27,219 nt of DNA, from NCBI GenBank assembly GCA_023404715.1, contig JAEYAR010000124.1, positions 1 through 27,219 on the forward strand, read 5' to 3'. This document shows, one piece after another, positions 6,784-14,141 of the stretch (positions within the stretch are counted from its first letter, which is position 1; each line of letters begins with the position of its first letter). The DNA is from Bacillota bacterium. GTDB taxonomy: Bacteria > Bacillota > Clostridia > Christensenellales > Aristaeellaceae. The notes under the pieces were generated by a model. That model was not told the origin of the DNA and searched no databases. It saw nothing but the letters and a program-made list of their open reading frames with translations. The position numbers and the translations under genes are program-made.

Positions 6784-7806
6784 TTACTTCCTGTCCGCAT
6801 ACATGCGCTCATAATAGGTCTGGTATTCCCCGGCCAAAATGTCCTTCCACCACTTCTGATTGTCCAGATACCAGTGGATCGTCCTTTGGATGCCGTCGTC
6901 AAAGGCCGTCATCGGCAGCCAACCGAGCTCATTATGAATCTTTGTCGGGTCGATCGCATAGCGCATGTCGTGCCCCGGCCTGTCGGTCACGTACCGAATC
7001 AAGCTTTCCGGCTTCTCGAGCACCTTTAAGATGGTCTTCACGACCTCCAGATTCGTTCGTTCGTTATGCCCGCCGACGTTATATACCTCTCCTGTGCGTC
7101 CTTTTCGCATCACCAGATCGATGGCCGCGCAGTGGTCTTCTACGTAGAGCCAGTCACGTATGTTTTCACCCGTGCCGTATACCGGCAGGCTCTCGTCCGC
7201 CAGCGCACGGGAGATCATCAACGGAATCAGCTTTTCCGGGAAGTGATAGGGACCGTAATTGTTTGAGCAGCGTGTGATCGTCACCGGCAGCTTGAACGTA
7301 CGGAAGTTGGCCAGTACCAGCAGATCGGCTCCGGCCTTCGAGGCGGAATAGGGACTCGACGTATGGATCGGCGTGTCTTCATGGAAGAAAAGATCCGGTC
7401 TGTCGAGCGGCAGGTCGCCGTAGACCTCGTCCGTGGAGACCTGATGATAGCGCTGGATGCCGTACTTGCGGCAAACGTCCATCAGCACCTGCGTCCCCAT
7501 CACATTTGTGCGTAGGAAGACCTCCGGATCCTCGATCGAACGGTCCACGTGGGTTTCCGCCGCAAAGTTCACGACGATGTCCGGTTCCTCTTCTTCAAAC
7601 AGTCTGTTTACGCAAACTCGATCCGCTATATCCCCCTTCACGAATCGAAAGTTCTCGTGCTTCATCGCCTCGTCCAGAGTCGCCATATTTCCTGCATAGG
7701 TCAATGCGTCCAAGCAGACGATTCTGTCCTCCGGATGATTCTTTAGCTGATAGTAGATAAAATTACTCCCGATAAACCCTGCGCCGCCCGTTACGATTAT
7801 CGTCAT
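6784..7806 (-). CDS. rfbB: dTDP-glucose 4,6-dehydratase
   Basis: The 340-residue extended SDR converts dTDP-glucose to dTDP-4-keto-6-deoxyglucose. Visible features are the NAD-binding GGAGFIGSNFI at the N-terminus, the STDEVYGDL segment with the catalytic Asp-Glu pair, YSASK (Tyr-x3-Lys), and the NNYGPYHFPEKLIP substrate region. ATG at 7806 has GGAGG at 7816-7820. It starts 1 nt after the rfbC stop and ends 4 nt before rfbD. It looks intact. Confidence 0.97.
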   Translation of the reverse strand: MTIIVTGGAGFIGSNFIYYQLKNHPEDRIVCLDALTYAGNMATLDEAMKHENFRFVKGDIADRVCVNRLFEEEEPDIVVNFAAETHVDRSIEDPEVFLRTNVMGTQVLMDVCRKYGIQRYHQVSTDEVYGDLPLDRPDLFFHEDTPIHTSSPYSASKAGADLLVLANFRTFKLPVTITRCSNNYGPYHFPEKLIPLMISRALADESLPVYGTGENIRDWLYVEDHCAAIDLVMRKGRTGEVYNVGGHNERTNLEVVKTILKVLEKPESLIRYVTDRPGHDMRYAIDPTKIHNELGWLPMTAFDDGIQRTIHWYLDNQKWWKDILAGEYQTYYERMYADRK

Positions 7807-7807
7807 T

Positions 7808-8371
7808 TCAATGTTCCTCCCCGTATACGAAATTGCAGTCGCTGTCAGCGAGCAACGGCGATGTCTCGTCCTTCTGCGAAAGAATCGGGGCTTCTATCCC
7901 CCACTGCACCCCGAGCGCCGGGTCGTCATAGCGGATTCCACGGTCGCATTCCTTGCTATACAGATTGTCGACCTTGTAGCAAAACTCCACGTCGTCCGTC
8001 AACGCCACGAATCCGTGTCCGAATCCGCGCGGGATGAACAGCATACGCTTGTTTTCCGCCGATAGCTCTTCGCTGACCCACTCCCTGTATGTCGGTGAAC
8101 CTTTGCGCAAATCGACTGCCACATCCAGCACCGCTCCGCGCGTCACGCGCACCAGCTTAGCCTGAGCCATGGGTGCATTTTGAAAGTGGATACCGCGCAA
8201 CGTCCCCTTTTGTGCGGTAAAGCTCTGATTGTCCTGTACGAACATGGCATGAATGCCCAGCTCTTCAAATGCTGCGGTCGAGTACGTCTCCATAAAATAC
8301 CCGCGATGATCTCCATGTACGACGGGCTCGATGACATAAACGCCAGTCAACTTTGTCATAATCTTTTTCAT
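7808..8371 (-). CDS. rfbC: dTDP-4-dehydrorhamnose 3,5-epimerase
   Basis: The 187-residue cupin-fold enzyme epimerises C3 and C5 of dTDP-4-keto-6-deoxyglucose. Family motifs seen are GTLRGIHFQ (catalytic His region), VDLRKGSPTYREWVSEELSAEN and IPRGFGHGFVAL. The start at 8371 lies 1 nt after the rfbA stop. A second in-frame ATG at 8359 (MTKLTGVYVIEP) is an alternative start that would match many homologues better. Part of the tightly packed rfbA-rfbC-rfbB-rfbD unit. Confidence 0.96.
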   Translation of the reverse strand: MKKIMTKLTGVYVIEPVVHGDHRGYFMETYSTAAFEELGIHAMFVQDNQSFTAQKGTLRGIHFQNAPMAQAKLVRVTRGAVLDVAVDLRKGSPTYREWVSEELSAENKRMLFIPRGFGHGFVALTDDVEFCYKVDNLYSKECDRGIRYDDPALGVQWGIEAPILSQKDETSPLLADSDCNFVYGEEH

Positions 8372-8372
8372 C

Positions 8373-9260
8373 TCAGTACCGTACCTTTCCTTCCGCTACC
8401 GCCTTGAGATGAGCGCCATAAGGAGATTTTCCATAATGTGCTGCCGAAACGAGCAGCTGCTCCTTATCGATCCATCCATTCCGATAGGCGATTTCCTCCG
8501 GTGCAGAGATTTTGATACCTTGTCGTTTCTCGATCATCCGCACGAAATCCGCCGCATCGACCAGCGAATCCATCGTGCCTGTATCCAGCCAGGCAAATCC
8601 GCGTCCGAGCAGCTGCACATCCAGCTGTCCGTCCCTCAAATACATGTCGTTGAGCGTCGTGATCTCCAGCTCACCCCGTGCCGATGGACGCACTTTCTTG
8701 GCCCTTTCGCTCACACTCGCTGGATAGAAGTACAGACCGGTAATGGCATAGTTCGATTTAGGCTGCTTCGGTTTTTCCTCTACAGAGATCACATGTCCTT
8801 CCTCGTCAAACTCCACCACGCCGAAGCGTTCCGGATCGTTCACATAATACCCAAAAACCGTCGCCCGACCGCCCTGCTCAGCATTATCCTTGGCCGCGCG
8901 CAAAACCTTCCCAAACCCGTTTCCGTAGAAGATATTATCGCCAAGCACCATAGCGCACGCTTTATCCCCGATGAACTCCTCCCCCAGCAGAAAAGCCTGC
9001 GCCAATCCATCCGGCGACGGTTGCACCTTATACGTCAGGTTTACGCCGAACTGCCGCCCGTCGCCCAACAAATGTTCAAACCGCGGCGTATCCTCCGGGG
9101 TTGAGATGATGAGGACATCACGTATCCCCGCCAGCATCAGTGTCGAAAGCGGGTAATAAATCATGGGCTTGTCGTACACAGGCAATAGTTGTTTCGAAGT
9201 AATCAATGTCAACGGATAAAGGCGAGTGCCTGCGCCTCCGGCTAAAATAATTGCTTTCAC
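8373..9260 (-). CDS. rfbA: Glucose-1-phosphate thymidylyltransferase
   Basis: The enzyme makes dTDP-glucose from glucose-1-phosphate and dTTP. It begins KAIILAGGAGTRLYPLT, the nucleotide-binding motif of RfbA/RmlA, and carries GDNIFYG, EEKP and the TGTMDSL segment. Two GTG codons could start it: 9269 lies directly against the AAGGAG site, while 9260 is spaced about 7 nt from it and gives the usual N-terminus. I chose 9260 (295 residues). It is the first gene of the rhamnose group and follows an approximately 1-kb gene-poor stretch, so it may have its own promoter; a TATAAA about 70 nt upstream is a weak candidate. Confidence 0.95.
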   Translation of the reverse strand: MKAIILAGGAGTRLYPLTLITSKQLLPVYDKPMIYYPLSTLMLAGIRDVLIISTPEDTPRFEHLLGDGRQFGVNLTYKVQPSPDGLAQAFLLGEEFIGDKACAMVLGDNIFYGNGFGKVLRAAKDNAEQGGRATVFGYYVNDPERFGVVEFDEEGHVISVEEKPKQPKSNYAITGLYFYPASVSERAKKVRPSARGELEITTLNDMYLRDGQLDVQLLGRGFAWLDTGTMDSLVDAADFVRMIEKRQGIKISAPEEIAYRNGWIDKEQLLVSAAHYGKSPYGAHLKAVAEGKVRY

Positions 9261-9370
9261 AAAGCGCACTCCTTACATTTTAACTGATCTACTACCTGCT
9301 GAAGCCGGTAGATTCGTGTATTCATAGATCCTTTATACTCTCTATGATGATTACCGACATATTGCCTATT

Positions 9371-9394
9371 GAAAACTGAACCCCCGGTTTCAGT
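9371..9394 (-). terminator. Possible weak terminator
   Basis: ACTGAA (9375-9380) pairs with TTCAGT (9389-9394), with an inner CC/GG pairing, and the minus strand continues TTTTC. It would end transcription coming from the SDR/remnant side before rfbA. The stem is short. Such C/G-capped hairpins also occur near ends of insertion sequences, so its nature is uncertain. Confidence 0.3.
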
Positions 9395-9551
9395 CGGTGG
9401 CTCAAGTGGATACTAAAGCATCTAAAAGCTGTCTGCATTGTGTTGTAAAATCATCCATTCATTGGTTCTCTTTCGTGTTTTAGTTATCGACTCAAACTTC
9501 CTTGAAAAAAAGAGCGGAGAAACGAAAAGCGGGAAGGAAAAAAGCGAAAAA

Positions 9552-9581
9552 ATAACATGAACCCGAATGCACTGGTATAAT
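9552..9581 (+). promoter_or_regulatory. Extended -10 promoter in front of an aborted reading frame
   Basis: TGGTATAAT (9573-9581) is a perfect extended -10 element. An ATAACA (9552-9557) lies 18 nt upstream as a possible -35. It points into the plus strand, which has no intact gene, and is followed by an AGGAGG site (9607-9612). It is best read as a relic of a lost gene's promoter. Confidence 0.45.
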
Positions 9582-9606
9582 GGGCGTGCCAAAACATCCA
9601 TAGACC

Positions 9607-9715
9607 AGGAGGTTCATGCCATGAACATTGAAAAATAGAATCCTTTGCTGCGCTGTGATTCCACTTTCACAGCACATCATGATCTTTCGCTTTCTGCTCA
9701 AAAAATGTGATTTGT
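9607..9715 (+). pseudogene. 5' remnant of a lost gene, possibly a transposase
   Basis: A textbook ribosome site AGGAGG (9607-9612) precedes ATG at 9621, but the frame stops after five codons (MNIEK, TAG). The same frame reopens as NPLLRCDSTFTAHHDLSLSAQKM and then stops again. With the extended -10 promoter just upstream this looks like the beginning of a decayed gene. The residues vaguely recall the start of some DDE transposases, but I cannot assign a family. Confidence 0.35.
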
Positions 9716-9770
9716 GGTTAAACTCCGCAAATCCATATATAAAGCTAAATCTTGTAATTAAAGCATAAAT

Positions 9771-10188
9771 CTATGGCGTATTAACCGCATCAATCTTTGA
9801 ATTTGGCCCGTATTCCTCCTTCACGGCGCGCTCCGCATCCGGATTTTCCACATTAACAGTCGCCGATAAAATACAATCGTGCTTCCTTTAAGATACCTAA
9901 ATTTTTTAAAGTAAGACATCGAATCACTTCGACCAGATACGGCAGGATCACATCGACAGGACCGTTTCCATTTATATTCACTGAAATTGGGCCGACTGCG
10001 CGAAAGATATAGTCTATCGGTTTCTGGATTAGATTTTAAATTATAATCGATGATATCCCCTATTATATAAGAAAACCGTTCATTGTCTATTTCATGTTCA
10101 AATACCTCTGTAATCTCTTTCTCAATTCTAGCTAGGGCAATAACACGCTGTGCGCCAAAAATGTGGAAGGATTTTGAAACAAGAAACG
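9771..10188 (-). pseudogene. Decayed coding remnant in three frames, unknown product
   Basis: On the minus strand a protein-like reading is spread over three frames. It runs from about 10188 to 10003 (VSKSFHIFGAQRVIALARIE onward), then shifts near 10000 to IFRAVGPISVNINGNGPVDV and on to a stop at 9853, then shifts again to a segment containing NVENPDAERAVKEEYGPNSK that ends at 9771. The pieces join smoothly, which suggests a former gene broken by two frameshifts. No family is recognised. It is more A+T-rich than the rfb genes beside it. It lies just downstream of the SDR, in the same direction as the polysaccharide locus, so it may once have belonged to it. Confidence 0.45.
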
Positions 10189-10256
10189 CTTGCTAAAGCT
10201 TTTCTGCCAGCGCATGTACTCATGATTGACAATTCACAATATACTCCATGGTAACA

Positions 10257-10994
10257 TCACAACGATGCGCCACCATCGACGGGGAGAACCGCACCCGTGA
10301 TGTACTTCGCATCATCTGATACAAGGAACAACTCAACTTTTGCAACCTCTTCCGGCACAGCAACATATCCCAACGGAATCCGTTGCGCATAGACTGCTCG
10401 ATCCCGATCGCCTAAAATTGGTGTATCAATAATCCCCGGACAAATGCAGTTGACTCGCACACCCTCTTCGCCATAGTTCTTTGCCATTTGGTGTGAGAAC
10501 TGAATCATAGCCGCCTTAGATGCGCTGTAAGCATAGGAGCGCCCAGCTGCATAATGCTGCAACCCGGCAATCGAGGCATTATTCAAAATGACACCCTTAC
10601 TCTTAAGTAAGTATGGCTTTGCATAGCGTGTTGTAAAAAACATGCCATTGATATTAATATCAAACGTTTTTTTCCAATCCTCAATGGGCATCCGTTCGAT
10701 CTCCATTGATGGGAGCATCACGCCGGCGTTGTTCATCAAAATATCGATGCCGCCAAATCGTTCGACTACCAGATTAATCATTGCCTTGACCTGTTCTTCG
10801 TCGGAAACATCGCACTGGCAAAACATCGCTACCGTTTCAGCGTTCAACGCCTGACATAGTGCTTCTCCCCGCTCCAGATTTCGACCGCAAATCACAACCT
10901 TCGCCCCCTCTTGAGCAAAGACTCTGGCACAGGCTTCTCCAATGCCTGAAGTAGCACCCGTTATGAGTGCCACTCGATCCTTCAACCGCTTCAT
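10257..10994 (-). CDS. Short-chain dehydrogenase/reductase (SDR)
   Basis: The 245-residue classical SDR has TGATSGIG (12-19) for NAD(P) binding, NNAG (88-91), Ser141 and the catalytic Tyr156-x3-Lys160 (YSASK), and ends VLPVDGGASL as FabG-like enzymes do. ATG at 10994 has AGAGGAG upstream (about 11003-11009). Homologues include FabG and many sugar or polyol oxidoreductases; sequence alone does not fix the substrate. Its place at the end of the CDP-sugar/transketolase genes suggests it reduces a keto group on that sugar or oxidises or reduces a small donor. A 172-nt gap separates it from the preceding transketolase gene, so it may be separately regulated. Confidence 0.88.
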   Translation of the reverse strand: MKRLKDRVALITGATSGIGEACARVFAQEGAKVVICGRNLERGEALCQALNAETVAMFCQCDVSDEEQVKAMINLVVERFGGIDILMNNAGVMLPSMEIERMPIEDWKKTFDININGMFFTTRYAKPYLLKSKGVILNNASIAGLQHYAAGRSYAYSASKAAMIQFSHQMAKNYGEEGVRVNCICPGIIDTPILGDRDRAVYAQRIPLGYVAVPEEVAKVELFLVSDDAKYITGAVLPVDGGASL

Positions 10995-11020
10995 CTTATC
11001 ATTTCTCCTCTTTCATTATT

Positions 11021-11035
11021 CCAGAGATACTCTGG
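11021..11035. repeat. Palindrome upstream of the SDR gene
   Basis: CCAGAG ATA CTCTGG is a perfect 6-bp inverted repeat with a 3-nt centre, about 27 nt before the SDR start codon and just ahead of its ribosome site. It may be an operator or a small leader hairpin. Nothing else of note is seen in the 172-nt gap 10995-11166. Confidence 0.35.
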
Positions 11036-11166
11036 GCTTTCTTTTGCCGAACACCCGTCTGCGGCATGCCATACCGCATTCATCTCATATCCAGCACGCC
11101 ATGTCCAACACAACACTTCTTCCTGACCGCGGTTTCGGATCAGATCATCACCTTTTGTGTTTTCTT

Positions 11167-12051
11167 TTATGATTTTATGAGCGTTTCCAATCTCCTGCGG
11201 ATATTTTCCTGTGTTAAGCCATAATGCGTCATTTTCTCCTGATACGTACCATAATTACGGAAAATCTCCCGCGGGAAAGCGACTTGCTCCACGCGCAGCG
11301 CGCGTCTCGAAAGCGCTTTATGCACATCATAAAGAAGCGTCCCCTCGTATTCCGGCTCAACGATCAGCATTTTGCCGCTGTCGCAATTCTGCGCAAGCGT
11401 TTGCCGGTCAAATGGCTCAAGCGTGGTGTAATAGAGCACCGTCACGTCCTGCCCCTCACAGACCGCCATCACATCATCAAGCATCACAGAAACCGCGATC
11501 ACGGTCGCCCTGCTGCCCGTTTGGATAACGTTTGCCTTACCAAATTGCACATCGACATCGAATTTTGTATTTGGGTGATCGCTCACGCGATAGAAGGTCG
11601 GATGATCATTCCGATAAGACTGATTAAACAGTTGGATAAACTGCTTGGCTGTCCCCGGTGCGACAAATTCACAGCCCGGTATCGTTTTGATGATCTGTGC
11701 ATCCTCCGCGCAGTAATGCGAATAACCGTATTTCGGATAGTCCACTGCCGCACCCGTTCCGATTACATTCATACCGAGTTTTTGATAAGCCAAGTCCATT
11801 TTAATCTGTTCCAGCGTCCGCTCGATCAAATACGGCTGAATGCCGAAGATCGTAGGTACCAGCCCGCGCCGCGCTATGCCTGCCGCAATGCTGAACATGC
11901 CGTCCTCGTAGATGCCCACGTTCGTGCAGCGATCCGGAAAATCGCGTAGCACGTCGCGAATGGCCCACATGCCGATATCCACGGTGAAAAAAGTCGTATC
12001 CGGTTCATTGCGGATCATATCCGCAACACGACTCAAAAACGCTCTTCTCAA
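11167..12051 (-). CDS. Transketolase-like C-terminal subunit (second pair)
   Basis: The 294-residue protein is the Pyr plus C-terminal half of a split transketolase/DXS-type TPP enzyme. The TPP-activating glutamate lies in NVGIYEDGMFSIAAGIA (Glu49), and GYSHYCAEDAQII carries the conserved His region. The start is a TTG at 12051 whose bases overlap the TGA stop of the N-terminal subunit gene; AAGGAGG sits about 9 nt upstream, so the two are translationally coupled. It should pair with the 12048-12842 product. Both halves differ clearly from the first pair at 15175-17003, so this is not a recent duplication. Substrate unknown; a ketol or acyl transfer to a sugar intermediate is inferred from context. 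Confidence 0.88.
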   Translation of the reverse strand: MRRAFLSRVADMIRNEPDTTFFTVDIGMWAIRDVLRDFPDRCTNVGIYEDGMFSIAAGIARRGLVPTIFGIQPYLIERTLEQIKMDLAYQKLGMNVIGTGAAVDYPKYGYSHYCAEDAQIIKTIPGCEFVAPGTAKQFIQLFNQSYRNDHPTFYRVSDHPNTKFDVDVQFGKANVIQTGSRATVIAVSVMLDDVMAVCEGQDVTVLYYTTLEPFDRQTLAQNCDSGKMLIVEPEYEGTLLYDVHKALSRRALRVEQVAFPREIFRNYGTYQEKMTHYGLTQENIRRRLETLIKS

Positions 12052-12842
12052 AATGCCTCAACCTCCTTGATCAGCAGCTCCAACTCCTCGACGTTGGGCG
12101 CCTTATGAAACCAGATGTCGTGTGCGGTCATTGTCGCGCTGCCATAGCCGCGCACCGTCTTGGCAATAATTGCCTTGGGTCTGCCGTTTTGCTCTACCTG
12201 CTTGCGGAAGGTCTGCTCAATCTGCTCAGGGTTGTGGCCATCCACCTCCAGTACGTCAAATCCGAAAGCTTCGAGCTTCTGCTTCATACTGCCCATGTCC
12301 ACCATCGCGCCGACGCTGTTGTTGTCGTCGATAATCACGCATAAGTTGTCCAGCTTCTTAGCGGAAGCAAAGACGCAGGATTCCCACATCGTACCCTCGC
12401 AAAATTCGCCGTCGCCGCAGAGCACATACACGCGGGACGGGGAATGCTGAATCTTGGCGCCCATGGCGATGCCCACAGCAAAGGGGAGGCCATGACCCAA
12501 GCTGCCCGCATTGTTCTCGATACCGCCCTCGGGGAATTTGGTCAGATCCGTCTGAATACAGAAGCGCGAATCAAACTGGCCGATGCGCGAGGAAATCTCA
12601 TCCATCGTGAACATGCCCTTCTCGACCAGCACAGGGAACAGTGCCAGCGTGGCCTGTCCCTTGCTGATAATGAAGTAGTCACGGTCTGAATCGGTGGCTT
12701 TCTCCACACTCCAATTCATGATCTTGTCATACAGCGTCCAAACCACATCTAGGCAGGAGAACACACTCTGCAAATTGCCGTCTTGGCATTTGTGAGACAG
12801 GACGAGGGCTTCTTTCCGTAGGGTTTTCTGAATTTCTTTCAC
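12048..12842 (-). CDS. Transketolase-like N-terminal (TPP-binding) subunit, divergent
   Basis: The 264-residue protein has the TPP/Mg motif GDGE (143-146) followed by DDNN (172-175), typical of the PP domain, and a WFHKAPN segment near the C-terminus. Compared with true transketolases it lacks histidines that normally contact the sugar and TPP: the GGHxGG-type motif is replaced (HKCQDGNLQS), SKGH reads SKGQ (Gln63), and the PGH segment is absent before GSLGHG. The start is GTG at 12842, with GGGAGG just upstream. It is coupled to the C-terminal subunit by a 4-nt overlap. These changes suggest an unusual donor or acceptor. Confidence 0.87.
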   Translation of the reverse strand: MKEIQKTLRKEALVLSHKCQDGNLQSVFSCLDVVWTLYDKIMNWSVEKATDSDRDYFIISKGQATLALFPVLVEKGMFTMDEISSRIGQFDSRFCIQTDLTKFPEGGIENNAGSLGHGLPFAVGIAMGAKIQHSPSRVYVLCGDGEFCEGTMWESCVFASAKKLDNLCVIIDDNNSVGAMVDMGSMKQKLEAFGFDVLEVDGHNPEQIEQTFRKQVEQNGRPKAIIAKTVRGYGSATMTAHDIWFHKAPNVEELELLIKEVEAF

Positions 12843-12878
12843 ATTTACCTCCCTGAAAGTCTATAATTACGACACTCA

Positions 12879-14141
12879 TCACTTCTGCCGAATAATGCGG
12901 TTCTTGATTCTATGCACAAGATTGGGATGCTTTCTGTCGCACCACAGCACAACGCGCCCCAACCACTTGGGCAAATATGCAACCGTTTTGATATACCACA
13001 TCGGCGTCTTCGTGACCGACAGCAGATATTTATCATATTTGGCCAGCAACGTAGGTGTCAACCCACCGTAGCAGCGCATTTCAAGCAGTGCCCGCGCAGT
13101 AAACGGATGAAAATCTACCGTATACACCATCATACATTTCTTTTTCGCTTTATCGTATACAGCAGGCAAGCTGTTAATCACATTATACCAGCGATATGCC
13201 CACTGTGCCAGCGCCTTTTCCGCCTTACCCCAAAAATGCGTGGTGCTGGCGTAATAATTCGGACTGAAGACATTTTTCGTGCAGAACACGATATGATAGG
13301 GCTCGGCGGCAAACGCATGGAAAGGCGCGGCCATCTGCCAGAGCGAATAGGTAGCATCGCTCACCGGCTGCGTTTTAAGCAGTTTACGGGCAAACTTTCC
13401 CGAGAAAATCAACATACCCAGTGTCTGGAGGCGTGTCGCCTGATCCATAAGGAGATTGCAGCAATCGTCAAGTGAACTGTAATACTGCTCGACTTCTAAT
13501 CCTTCCGTTCTCGAACGCGTATCCACGATGATGCAGTCGATCTTCTTCCTCTTATAATAGCGGACTCTGTCCAGAATCTCATCGACGACAGGCACGAGGC
13601 CATCGCGACAGATCCAGATATAATCGTAGTCGTCAGCGTATTCATCATACGCTTGCATGATTTTATGATCCAGTGAGAAACCGTCGAAAGTCCCTTCATA
13701 TCTCTTATAGATGACGTTAAAGTAACCTTTTTTAACCATTTCCTTGGTGATTTCTTTCGTCCTGTTATCGCTGCTGCTATCGTAGATCACAATATCGATA
13801 GCAAAGCGCCTGTACAGTGGAGCTGCACATTCCAGTAGGAATTTGATTGTCTCAGGTCTGTTGCACGTGGGAATAATGGTGATAAAACTCAGACGGCTCA
13901 TCTCATATGCCTTGATATAGGCATATGCCTTCTGAGGCGTATAGCTCTGCCTGTCTTCTTCTGATATGGTATTAAGCGTAGGAATGATTGAATTTCGTAA
14001 CGCATACATCACGTAGATGTAGTAATATGTGTAGTCCTCAGCCCATGGATACTCCTTTACAATGTATTCGTATGCCTCGTCCTGCGGGTACAAAGCAAAA
14101 GTACCAATGATCTCATTGGGTTTTTTTTTCTGTGTATTCAC
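12879..14141 (-). CDS. Divergent GT-A glycosyltransferase (paralogue of 20730-21713)
   Basis: The 420-residue protein has an N-terminal extension of about 85 residues and then LSFITIIPTCNRPETIKFLL, the opening of a GT2-like GT-A domain, with DIVIYDSSSDNRTKEI as the second strand. The usual DxD is replaced by YDYIWICRDG. The C-terminal half (WAYRWYNVINSLPAVYD, MRCYGGLTP, TPMWYIKTVAYLP) matches the protein at 20730-21713, defining a small family. The GTG start at 14141 overlaps the aldolase stop (GTGA). Codons 5-7 form a run of nine A (plus-strand T run 14121-14129), a slippage-prone tract. It probably transfers a locus-specific sugar in the cytoplasm; donor unknown. Confidence 0.85.
   Translation of the reverse strand: MNTQKKKPNEIIGTFALYPQDEAYEYIVKEYPWAEDYTYYYIYVMYALRNSIIPTLNTISEEDRQSYTPQKAYAYIKAYEMSRLSFITIIPTCNRPETIKFLLECAAPLYRRFAIDIVIYDSSSDNRTKEITKEMVKKGYFNVIYKRYEGTFDGFSLDHKIMQAYDEYADDYDYIWICRDGLVPVVDEILDRVRYYKRKKIDCIIVDTRSRTEGLEVEQYYSSLDDCCNLLMDQATRLQTLGMLIFSGKFARKLLKTQPVSDATYSLWQMAAPFHAFAAEPYHIVFCTKNVFSPNYYASTTHFWGKAEKALAQWAYRWYNVINSLPAVYDKAKKKCMMVYTVDFHPFTARALLEMRCYGGLTPTLLAKYDKYLLSVTKTPMWYIKTVAYLPKWLGRVVLWCDRKHPNLVHRIKNRIIRQK

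Noticed and set aside
9492..9701. 69-codon minus-strand frame in the rfbA-SDR gap
   Set aside because: Low-complexity hydrophobic translation, no ribosome site, and it overlaps the better-supported plus-strand promoter and start relic.
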